From positions 1-7,269 of the forward strand of contig JAHFDU010000205.1 of assembly GCA_023248835.1 (NCBI GenBank): a stretch of 7,269 nt of DNA, read 5' to 3'. Position 1 is the stretch's first letter. Each line of letters begins with the position of its first letter. This DNA is from Myxococcales bacterium (GTDB lineage: Bacteria > Myxococcota_A > Polyangia > Palsa-1104). A program made the translations under genes and the position numbers. A model generated the notes under the pieces. That model saw nothing but the letters and a program-made list of their open reading frames with translations, was not told the origin of the DNA and searched no databases. Shown here piece after piece: positions 1 through 6,079 of the stretch.

Positions 1-2
1 AC

Positions 3-1064
3 GCAGCGTCGGACGGTCGCGACACGCCGGTGCAGCGCTCTTCGCTGTTTGAGCGGCTCGAGCTTGGAGTACAAGAAATTTCGGTGGCGCGTGAGGAGAT
101 TCCGGGATGGCCCTCGGCGCCCGATTCGCGCCCCGAAATCGAAGCGCTCAGGCGATCTTTTTTCGACGGTGGCGCAGCGCATCCGTTTGTTGGCCAGTTC
201 TCGGACGATCGAATTGCGGACGAATTTGCGGAGGCACTCCCGGGTTCGGAAAAACGACCGTTCAGCGCGGCGTGGCTTGAGAGCTATGCGCGCTGCCCAT
301 TCCAGTTTTTTTTACGTCAGCTCGACGCGCTACCGAGTGAAGAGGCGAGTGCCGAACTCGACCCACTTGATCGGGGAAGACTCGGCCATCGTGTGCTCGA
401 GCGGTTTTACCGCCGGCTGGCCGAGGGTGGTCGACTGCCGCGATCGGAAAACAAGCAAGAGCGCGAACTCTATGACACGGTGTTTGCCGAGGTGGTGCAG
501 GAGTGGAAACAGCAATCGAATCACCCGCGTCACGCTGCACTCATCGCGGTGCAGCTCACCGCCCTCAATCATGAACTTTGGGATTTTCTCTGTGCAGAAT
601 TGGCATCGCCGCCGGCACCCGGGCATACGCCGAGCAAATTCGAGTGGCGTTTTGGACCACTGGCCCTCGGCGACGACGAAGATCCAGTATTTGTCCACGG
701 CGTCATCGATCGGATTGACGTCGCGCCCGATCAAGAAAGCGCAGTGGTGCTCGATTACAAGAGCGGCCGCAGCGAGAGCTACCGCGACGCGCTCAACGAC
801 AGAGAGATCGGCGTGCGCTCGTTCCAGTTGCCGCTCTACGCCACCGCGGCTGCGCGCATGCTCGGTTATCGTCTCGTCGATGCGCGCTACTATTTGATTC
901 GCGGCGGCACGCTTGGCCATGTCGGAGTCGACCCGTTGCTCGGCGCCACCATCACCACTTTGCGATCGAGCATGCGTCGGGCCGATTTTTCGATTCGGCC
1001 AGTCGACAGCGCGTGCCTGCACTGTCATGCCGAAGCCGCTTGTCGAGTGCAAAACCATGACTGA
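3..1064 (+). CDS. AddB/RecB-type PD-(D/E)XK nuclease with iron-sulfur cysteines (C-terminal part; 5' end outside window)
   Basis: The reading frame is open to the left edge, so only the last 353 residues are visible; the GTG at 30 is probably internal. Numbering from that GTG, the RecB-family nuclease signature appears in order: GRLGH (His120), GVIDRID (Asp227), LDYKSG (Asp242, Lys244) and QLPLY (Gln266, Tyr270). Four cysteines flank the domain, Cys89 (YARCPFQFF) and Cys329-x2-Cys332-x5-Cys338, the layout of the 4Fe-4S 'staple' of AddB and related nucleases. By family, it should cut single strands produced by a partner helicase at double-strand breaks, feeding RecA-dependent repair in the cytoplasm. 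Its stop overlaps the start of the helicase gene by 8 bases, which supports a complex. Full AddB proteins also carry an inactivated helicase-like N-terminus; whether this one does cannot be seen. A stand-alone Cas4-like nuclease is less likely given the helicase neighbour. Confidence 0.88.
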   Translation, partial: AASDGRDTPVQRSSLFERLELGVQEISVAREEIPGWPSAPDSRPEIEALRRSFFDGGAAHPFVGQFSDDRIADEFAEALPGSEKRPFSAAWLESYARCPFQFFLRQLDALPSEEASAELDPLDRGRLGHRVLERFYRRLAEGGRLPRSENKQERELYDTVFAEVVQEWKQQSNHPRHAALIAVQLTALNHELWDFLCAELASPPAPGHTPSKFEWRFGPLALGDDEDPVFVHGVIDRIDVAPDQESAVVLDYKSGRSESYRDALNDREIGVRSFQLPLYATAAARMLGYRLVDARYYLIRGGTLGHVGVDPLLGATITTLRSSMRRADFSIRPVDSACLHCHAEAACRVQNHD

Positions 1065-3645
1065 CCAGAGCGCCGAGGTGCTAGCACGCATCGCGCAATT
1101 TGAGACCCATCTGGCAGTGCACGCCGGCGCTGGCACTGGCAAGACGCATGCGCTGACCACGCTCTATTTGCATTTGGTGGCCGGCGTCACCTCGCTGCGG
1201 CGAAGGATTCCGCCGGAGCGCATCTTGGTAGTGACCTTCACCGACAAAGCGAAAAAAGAGATGCAGGCGCGCATCTCTAGTCGTATGTCCGAGCTCGCTC
1301 ATGCAGCCCCTGACCGCGCAGAGGGCGAGGCAATGTTAACGCAGCTTGCCGGCGAACTCGAAATTGGACTGCCCGGGCAAGATCACTGGGCGGCTTCGGA
1401 GATCGCTCTCGAGCGCGCGCCGATCGGAACCTTTCACTCTTTGGCGGCGCAGCTGCTCAAACGCCACGGGGCCTTGATCGGAATCGACCCGGATTTTGTA
1501 TTGCTCGACGAGAACCAAAGCAGCGAGGAGGCAATCGCTGCGGCCGAACAGGCGGTGTTGCAAGCGCTCGACGAACAAGATCATGCGGCAGGGACGCTGG
1601 TCGCCGAACTCGGTTTTCGGGGTGTTGGGCGCGGCCGTGGTCTGTGTGAAGAGTTGGTGGCGCTGGCGACCCGGCTTGGCGAAGAGACGAGCGGCGATGA
1701 AACATCGCGCGCAGAGTCGCTGCTGCGTGGCTATCATCCTGAGGAGCTCGCGCGCGATTGGGCTTTGGCAAGAGGTCGCTGGTACGCCGTGCTGAGCGCA
1801 CCTGCCACCAAGCGCAATCAACCCTCGAGCGAGCTTGATCCAGCGCTTCGAGTGTTGCCGGTGGCGGAGTCCTTCGCTGACGTCGATGTCAAGGCGCTGT
1901 GCCCGATGCGCGCTAGAGTGACCACGCGTGTGCTCAAGCAGGCGCTCGACGATCTTGTCGCGGTGACTTTGTCGAAAAAATCGGCGCCGCTGGCGGAGGG
2001 ATTGCTGCGCCTGTGCAATCGGTTTTCCAAGCTCTATCGAGCGCGCAAGCAGAGCGCCGGAGCGCTCGATTTTTCCGATTTACTACTTGAGCTGCATCGT
2101 CTGCTCGGGGATCCGCAACGAGCCGCTTTCATTCGGCAGCACTACGACGCGATTTTGGTGGACGAATTTCAAGACACCAATCGACTGCAAGCAGAGCTCA
2201 TCGATCGACTGGCCGGTCCGTTCGACAGCGGCCTGCGCCGCTTCGTGGTGGGCGATCGCAAACAATCGATCTACGAATTCCGCGGTGCCGACGTCGGCGT
2301 TTTCACTCGAGTCAGTCGTTCGCTCTTGGCCCACGACGGTAAAGAGGAATTCCTTCGAGTTTCTCGTCGCTCGGCGCCGGCCCTGCTGGCGTTCACCAAT
2401 CTGCTTTTCGCCGAAGTGATGCGGTCGGACGAGGATGCGCCCGATTGGGAAAACCATTTTGTCGTCGGTCACGACGATTTATTGCCGTGGCGTGCCGAGG
2501 CGGAAGGTGCTTGCGAGTTGATCACCATAGCCGGCGAGGATTCCGACCAGACACGGCGAGACGAGGCAGCGGCGATTGCGGCACGGATCGGAGAGTTGCA
2601 GCGCCAGAGCACGCCACTTTCGGCGATGGCCCTCCTGCTGCGTGGATTCACTCACCTTGAGGTCTATCTCGAAGCGTTGCGCGCCGCTGACGTGGCGCAT
2701 TCGGTAGTCGGCGGTCGCGGCCTGTTCTTGGCTTCCGAAGTGCGCGATCTGGCCACTGCACTGCGTTTGTACGAAAGGGGGGATCGATTTGCGTTGGTTT
2801 CGCTGTTGCGTTCGCCTTTCGTGCTGCTATCGGATGAATCGCTGGCGCGGCTGCAGCTTGCCGACGAGCTGGCAGATGTGCTTGGGCGGGTGTCGTGGTC
2901 GAGTAAGCTCGGCGCAGAGGAGCGTGAAAGGCTCACCCGCTTTCAGCGACTCTGGCGTTCGCTGAAGGCCAGTCGCGGCCTCGACGCCGCGACCTTTGTT
3001 CACACTTTGCTGGTACAGAGCGGATACCTCGCAGTCGTCAGCGCCGGGCGGGAGGGAGCGCAGAAGGTCGCCAACCTTGAACTCCTGCTCGAGCGCGCGC
3101 TAGAGGCTCCAAGCCTTGCTACTTTTTCGCGTTGGTTGCGCGATTCGGTGGAAGAGGAGCGCGACGGCCCGCCTGCCTCGGTGGTGGAGCCGGGCGACAA
3201 CTTGCTGCAGGTGATGACGGTGCACCAAGCCAAGGGGCTCGAATTCGACGTCGTGTTTGTGGCTGATTGCGGCGCCACCCCGCCGATCGAGCGGGCGCCG
3301 ATTTTGTACGATGCTGACGCCGGGCTGGGATTGCGGCTGCAACATGGCGATCGAGCGCACAAACGGCGGAGTGACTCGGTGGCGCAAAAAATTTCGCGCT
3401 TGCGAGTGCAAAAACGCCAAGCCGAGTCGTTGCGCCTTTTCTACGTCGCCACCACCCGCGCTCGCAATCGATTGATCTTGTCGGGCGAAGCGCAACGGAA
3501 AGGCGACTCGTGGCGAAGCCATATCGATGCTTTGCGAGCGAGTCACGCTGGCGCCCAACTGCTCGGGGTGATCGACGGCCAGCGCCTGGTGGCGTCGAAA
3601 CTTGGAAACGAGTGGCCAGCGGCTGAGGAGGCATCGCCGATTTGA
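1057..3645 (+). CDS. UvrD/AddA-like superfamily 1 DNA helicase lacking a C-terminal nuclease
   Basis: The 862-residue protein shows the complete SF1A motor set: Walker A HAGAGTGKT (Lys29), motif Ia VTFTDKAKKEMQARI (59-73), motif Ib GTFHSL (124-129), Walker B LVDEFQDTN (Asp369, Glu370), motif III VVGDRKQSIYEFRGAD (397-412), a VSRRS segment (435-439), motif V MTVHQAKGLEF (720-730) and motif VI FYVATTRAR (795-803, Arg801). It should translocate 3'-5' on DNA using ATP and unwind broken ends with the upstream nuclease. The frame stays open back to 913, but ATG 1057 is chosen because the helicase fold begins directly after it and the upstream residues would only re-read the nuclease gene. There is no strong ribosome site, so translation is probably coupled to the upstream gene. 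AddA and RecB are typically near 1,200 residues and end in a nuclease; this protein stops about 60 residues after motif VI. A generic UvrD/PcrA role is possible, but the nuclease neighbour favours an AddAB-type complex. Confidence 0.9.
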   Translation: MTDQSAEVLARIAQFETHLAVHAGAGTGKTHALTTLYLHLVAGVTSLRRRIPPERILVVTFTDKAKKEMQARISSRMSELAHAAPDRAEGEAMLTQLAGELEIGLPGQDHWAASEIALERAPIGTFHSLAAQLLKRHGALIGIDPDFVLLDENQSSEEAIAAAEQAVLQALDEQDHAAGTLVAELGFRGVGRGRGLCEELVALATRLGEETSGDETSRAESLLRGYHPEELARDWALARGRWYAVLSAPATKRNQPSSELDPALRVLPVAESFADVDVKALCPMRARVTTRVLKQALDDLVAVTLSKKSAPLAEGLLRLCNRFSKLYRARKQSAGALDFSDLLLELHRLLGDPQRAAFIRQHYDAILVDEFQDTNRLQAELIDRLAGPFDSGLRRFVVGDRKQSIYEFRGADVGVFTRVSRSLLAHDGKEEFLRVSRRSAPALLAFTNLLFAEVMRSDEDAPDWENHFVVGHDDLLPWRAEAEGACELITIAGEDSDQTRRDEAAAIAARIGELQRQSTPLSAMALLLRGFTHLEVYLEALRAADVAHSVVGGRGLFLASEVRDLATALRLYERGDRFALVSLLRSPFVLLSDESLARLQLADELADVLGRVSWSSKLGAEERERLTRFQRLWRSLKASRGLDAATFVHTLLVQSGYLAVVSAGREGAQKVANLELLLERALEAPSLATFSRWLRDSVEEERDGPPASVVEPGDNLLQVMTVHQAKGLEFDVVFVADCGATPPIERAPILYDADAGLGLRLQHGDRAHKRRSDSVAQKISRLRVQKRQAESLRLFYVATTRARNRLILSGEAQRKGDSWRSHIDALRASHAGAQLLGVIDGQRLVASKLGNEWPAAEEASPI

Positions 3646-3673
3646 CAAATGACACTACATGTATTGTATATGT
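3642..3673 (+). promoter_or_regulatory. AT-rich promoter/operator candidate before the TPR gene
   Basis: A perfect TTGACA lies at 3642-3647, overlapping the helicase stop codon. Poor -10 candidates follow: TGTATA at 3665-3670 (17-base spacer) or TATATG at 3667-3672 (19-base spacer). The segment 3657-3673 is an imperfect dyad, ACATGTA-TTG-TATATGT, with six of seven pairs matching plus one G-T, as a transcription factor site might look. The stretch is conspicuously AT-rich against its surroundings. If the promoter is real, transcription would begin near 3675-3680, downstream of the ATG at 3659, which argues for the GTG at 3680 as start. This is motif matching only. Confidence 0.28.
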
Positions 3674-4507
3674 TGTTCGGTGCTCGACGCCAAACTCGCC
3701 CAGTCACTGGTCTCCGCCTTAGAGAGCGGCTGCTACTATCTTGAAGTAGAACGACCGCGCGCTGCGAAACCACGACTGCAACGGTATGTTCGTGGCTGCC
3801 CGGAAGACGCCGCAGGGCACAGTGCACTCGGATTGTGTTGGCTGCAGCTCGGTGAAGCAGCGCGGGCGCTGCGGCACCTCACACGCGCCGCCAAAATCGA
3901 ACCGCAAGAGCCTCTGCACCAGTGGAACATCGCTGCAGCTCACAAACAGCTCAACCGGCATGGCAACGCCTATTTGTCCCTGCGGGCTTACCTCGATCTC
4001 GCCGCCTCCGACGACAGTGACGACAGTGACGAGCGCCCGTCACAAGCCAAGAAATACGTCCTTGGCTATGAGCAAATGCTGCTTGATGTCCACGGCACCG
4101 AGGCAGACCATCGTGCCTTGGCGCTGGTGCTGCGTGGTCGACGGCAATTTGCCAGCGCCTATGCGGCGCTCAGCGAAGGCGACGTTTTGCGTGCGGCGCG
4201 TGGCTTTGTCGCTCTGCTCGAGGTGGTGCCGGATCACTCTGCGTCGCTCGGCAATCTTTCTGCTGCCTATCTTTTGCGCGGTCGCCACGCCGCGGCCCGC
4301 TTCTGTGCCGAACGAGCGTTGGCGTTGGCGCCCGAATATGCAGTGGCGCGACACACACTGCAGCTGCTCGGCGAAATGGACACAACGTCGAAACTGCTCG
4401 GTTCACAGCCGACAGTCGACAGCCAACAGTTTCGGACACGGAAGAGGCCGGAAATTCAGTTAAGGGGCACGGTTAGAGAAGCACCGGGTAGTTTCTCAGG
4501 TTTCTGA
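3659..4507 (+). CDS. Tetratricopeptide repeat (TPR) protein with a repeat-derived C-terminal tail
   Basis: The 282-residue protein has about four TPR helix pairs: residues 50-83 (SALGLCWLQLGEAARALRHL), 84-117, 162-193 (AALSEGDVLRAARGFVALLE) and 194-227 (AYLLRGRHAAARFCAERAL). Two pairs of repeats are separated by a charged linker, DDSDDSDE (118-125). There is no signal peptide or clear membrane segment, so a cytoplasmic protein-binding scaffold is the default; no partner can be inferred. An in-frame stop at 3650 limits the start to ATG 3659 or GTG 3680. Neither has a Shine-Dalgarno site, and the ATG start gives a peculiar cysteine-rich MYCICCSV beginning. It begins 13 bases after the helicase gene and could be co-transcribed, or read from the AT-rich candidate promoter in the gap. 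The last ~33 residues, from about 250, are encoded by heptamer repeats and following DNA, do not look like TPR, and may be an acquired extension. Confidence 0.72.
   Translation: MYCICCSVLDAKLAQSLVSALESGCYYLEVERPRAAKPRLQRYVRGCPEDAAGHSALGLCWLQLGEAARALRHLTRAAKIEPQEPLHQWNIAAAHKQLNRHGNAYLSLRAYLDLAASDDSDDSDERPSQAKKYVLGYEQMLLDVHGTEADHRALALVLRGRRQFASAYAALSEGDVLRAARGFVALLEVVPDHSASLGNLSAAYLLRGRHAAARFCAERALALAPEYAVARHTLQLLGEMDTTSKLLGSQPTVDSQQFRTRKRPEIQLRGTVREAPGSFSGF
4010..4032 (+). repeat. 9-base tandem duplication encoding an acidic linker
   Basis: GACGACAGT occurs at 4010-4018 and again at 4019-4027, followed by a partial GACGA at 4028-4032. It encodes Asp-Asp-Ser twice and Asp-Glu between the two TPR pairs. 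Because the unit is nine bases, copy-number change would keep the reading frame and only lengthen or shorten the linker. Confidence 0.7.
4405..4430 (+). repeat. Heptamer tandem repeat, cluster A (ACAGYCR, 3.7 copies)
   Basis: Seven-base units lie head to tail: ACAGCCG (4405-4411), ACAGTCG (4412-4418), ACAGCCA (4419-4425) and the partial ACAGT (4426-4430). The cluster lies inside the 3' end of the TPR gene. The same unit recurs in the gap downstream, once directly and once inverted, which marks it as a repeat family rather than coding sequence. Confidence 0.75.
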
Positions 4508-4510
4508 TCG

Positions 4511-4533
4511 GTTGACAGCCTACAGTGTCGGAC
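4511..4533 (+). repeat. Diverged direct copy of cluster A (cluster B)
   Basis: These 23 bases match 4415-4437 at 20 positions, including two heptamer-like units (ACAGCCT at 4515, ACAGTGT at 4522) and the flanking TCGGAC. The match extends beyond the heptamers, so it looks like a duplicated segment, not chance. It begins four bases after the TPR stop codon. It also contains a TTGACA at 4512-4517, but no good -10 element follows at the usual distance. Confidence 0.6.
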
Positions 4534-4600
4534 TCATTCATCGACTTTCCAATGCAATTTCGCGGGGTGACCACATGAGAATATTTGCGCTTCTTCCCCA

Positions 4601-4631
4601 CTGTCGGCTGCGAGCTGTCGGCTGTCGACTG
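4601..4631 (-). repeat. Inverted heptamer tandem repeat, cluster C
   Basis: On the + strand the units read CTGTCGG (4601-4607), CTGCGAG (4608-4614), CTGTCGG (4615-4621), CTGTCGA (4622-4628) and CTG. The reverse complement of 4614-4631 matches 4413-4430 of cluster A at 16 of 18 bases, so clusters A and C form an inverted pair about 219 bases across. The cluster ends 28 bases before the next gene and may lie in its 5' leader. Confidence 0.7.
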
Positions 4632-4659
4632 ATCTTGCGCGCGCGGGTGATTTTGCCGC

Positions 4660-4875
4660 ATGATGCGGGCGATGAGACTGCTCGCCGTCTGCCTGCTCGC
4701 GACTGTTCTAGGTTGTGCTCCTGTGCGGCCGTATGAGCGCGAGTATCTCTCCTTGCGTCCGATGCGGCCAGAAGCCGAGAAGACCGAAGATCACTTCCGC
4801 GCCCATTGGCAGGGTTCCCGTGAGGGCTCGGCCGGCGGCTTTGGCGCCGCGGGCGGCGGATGTGGATGCAACTGA
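4660..4875 (+). CDS. DUF4266-type small lipoprotein with Cys-Gly-Cys tail
   Basis: The 71-residue precursor has a short hydrophobic leader (RLLAVCLLATVLG) and a lipobox ending VLGC, so signal peptidase II should cut before Cys19 and leave a lipidated protein of about 53 residues. Ala at +2 favours the outer membrane in a Gram-negative cell. After the lipobox comes APVRPYEREYLSLRPM, then HFRAHWQGSREGSAGG and a glycine-rich end GGGCGCN. This order (PYER near the lipid anchor, SREG, terminal CGCN) matches the DUF4266 family as I know it. No activity is established for the family; the two terminal cysteines could bind metal or take part in redox chemistry, which is inference. ATG 4660 is chosen, with a weak GGGTGA site at 4645-4650; ATG 4663 and ATG 4672 are also possible. 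Its 3' end overlaps the barrel gene by 16 bases, so the two are almost certainly co-translated. Confidence 0.85.
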   Translation: MMRAMRLLAVCLLATVLGCAPVRPYEREYLSLRPMRPEAEKTEDHFRAHWQGSREGSAGGFGAAGGGCGCN

Positions 4876-6062
4876 GGGCGTTGGTATTTTTTTTGTTCCT
4901 ACCGTCGCTGGCACTCGGCGACCAAGTAGTTTTTCGCGGCAACTACTATCGCGATCGCAACACCCGCGTGCTGATTCCAGAGGTTGAGTTTTCGAAAGAG
5001 TCACGGTCGGGAACGGTTCTCGGCGGACACTACTTGCTCGATGCCATCACCAGCGCCTCGGCCGCCGCTGGTGTCGTCACCGACCAACCCTTTACCGAAT
5101 TGCGCAACGAATTCGGCGTCAGCGTTGGCCAGCGCATCGGTCCGGCGCGGCTGTCGGCGGGCTACGCCTACTCCTCCGAGTCGGACTACTGGGCTCATTT
5201 GGCGACGCTTGGAGTGGTGCTCGATCTGTTTCAGCACAACACCACACTCGCTGGTTCGATCGCGTATGGCGTCGACTACGTCGGTCAGCGCCAGGGCGCC
5301 GGAGCGGTGATTCCCAAGGGCAGTTTGCAGTCATTTCACGCCATCTTGTCGCTGTCGCAGGTGCTGACGCCTCGGGTCTTGGCGAATCTATCTTATGAGC
5401 TCGACATCCTCGGCTTTGGCAGCGATGTTGGCAGTGTCAGTGGCACGCCGACGCCGAACAGCGGTTACCAAGGCAATCCCTATCGGACGGTGTTGGTCGC
5501 CGGTTCGCCGACGCCGGAAGCGGTGCCATTTCAGCGCTACCGCCAAGAGATCGCCGGCAGTTTGCATTTGATTCTGCCGACGCCGCTGCGGCTGATGCCG
5601 TACATCACTTTTCGTCCCGGCTATCGTTTCTATTTTGATGATTGGGGTATTCTTTCGCACGCGCCCGAAATGCGCAGTTACGTGCCGATGGGCCCGGTTG
5701 AGCTGCGCCTCACCGGCCGCTACTACCAACAAACCGAGGCCAGTTTTTGGAGCGAGATCTACGGCAAGCCGAACTATACCGAGTCCACCGGCAAACGCTG
5801 CACCACCTGCTATTTTTCGCAGTCGAGAAAATCGTTTTATACAAGCGATCCGAAACTGGCGGCTTTCTCAGCGCTCTATTTTGAACTGCGGTTGCTCATC
5901 GATTTTTCCCAAGTACGGCGGCGGCCGCGATCTCCATTCGGCAAGTGGCTCGGCGATGCCGTGCTCGAGTTCTCTTACGGGCACTATTTTAATTCCGGTT
6001 ACTCTCACACTGCGTTTGGCGACGCCGACATCGGCGGACTCGCCGTCACGTTGCCGCTATAG
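4860..6062 (+). CDS. DUF3570-type predicted outer-membrane beta-barrel protein
   Basis: The 400-residue precursor starts with a signal peptide (hydrophobic LVFFLFLPSLALG, likely cut before Asp21). The rest alternates polar and hydrophobic residues with many aromatics (NYYRDRN, GYRFYFDDW, GRYYQQTEASFW, FSYGHYFNSGYSHTAF), as in transmembrane strands. Family-like landmarks are LLDAITSAS (59-67), FTELRNEF (78-85), YSSESDYWAHLATLGVVLD (104-122) and NTTLAGSIAYGVDY (127-140); together with the DUF4266 partner these support DUF3570. Function is unknown; a porin-like or envelope redox role is a guess. Cys314-x2-Cys317 (KRCTTCYF) is the only cysteine pair in the protein, in a probable loop. An alternative start at ATG 4866 has a better-placed GGCGGA (4855-4860) and gives a cleaner leader, so the true start is uncertain by two codons. 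An eight-T tract (4887-4894) lies in the signal-peptide region. Confidence 0.82.
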   Translation: MWMQLRALVFFLFLPSLALGDQVVFRGNYYRDRNTRVLIPEVEFSKESRSGTVLGGHYLLDAITSASAAAGVVTDQPFTELRNEFGVSVGQRIGPARLSAGYAYSSESDYWAHLATLGVVLDLFQHNTTLAGSIAYGVDYVGQRQGAGAVIPKGSLQSFHAILSLSQVLTPRVLANLSYELDILGFGSDVGSVSGTPTPNSGYQGNPYRTVLVAGSPTPEAVPFQRYRQEIAGSLHLILPTPLRLMPYITFRPGYRFYFDDWGILSHAPEMRSYVPMGPVELRLTGRYYQQTEASFWSEIYGKPNYTESTGKRCTTCYFSQSRKSFYTSDPKLAAFSALYFELRLLIDFSQVRRRPRSPFGKWLGDAVLEFSYGHYFNSGYSHTAFGDADIGGLAVTLPL

Positions 6063-6079
6063 AGTATAGTACGCAGCTC

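Noticed and set aside
49..897. A 282-codon + strand frame overlapping the nuclease gene.
   Set aside because: The product is rich in Arg and Ser with no domain, typical of an out-of-frame shadow of a GC-rich gene.
330..1160. A 276-codon minus-strand open frame antisense to the nuclease gene.
   Set aside because: The + strand frame has a full set of nuclease motifs. Long antisense frames are expected in GC-rich coding DNA, and this one has no recognisable domain.
2250..2262. GCGATCGC octamers (also near 4950), which recall the cyanobacterial HIP1 repeat.
   Set aside because: I saw only a couple of copies in over 7 kb, too few for HIP1-type enrichment in DNA this rich in GATC-containing codons.
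3649..3744. A 31-codon frame starting ATG 3649 after the GAGGAGG at 3625-3631.
   Set aside because: The GAGGAGG is 17 bases from the ATG, too far to be a good ribosome site, and is explained by Glu codons of the helicase. The frame overlaps the TPR gene out of frame and the peptide has no recognisable feature.
4405..4631. Possible CRISPR array.
   Set aside because: The units are seven bases with no spacers between them, in mixed orientation, and there are no cas genes. The nuclease at the left edge resembles Cas4 only through the shared RecB-type fold.
4601..4660. Possible intrinsic terminator after the TPR gene.
   Set aside because: The inverted pairing is with a cluster about 170 bases away, and there is no compact hairpin followed by a T-run.
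4473..4661. A 62-codon minus-strand open frame through the heptamer region.
   Set aside because: It is explained by repeat sequence read in reverse, with low-complexity Ser/Gln-rich product, and has no neighbours on that strand.
4512..4736. A 74-codon + strand open frame across the repeat-rich gap and the start of the lipoprotein gene.
   Set aside because: Its codons are mostly the repeat clusters and an out-of-frame reading of the lipoprotein gene. No domain or ribosome site supports it.
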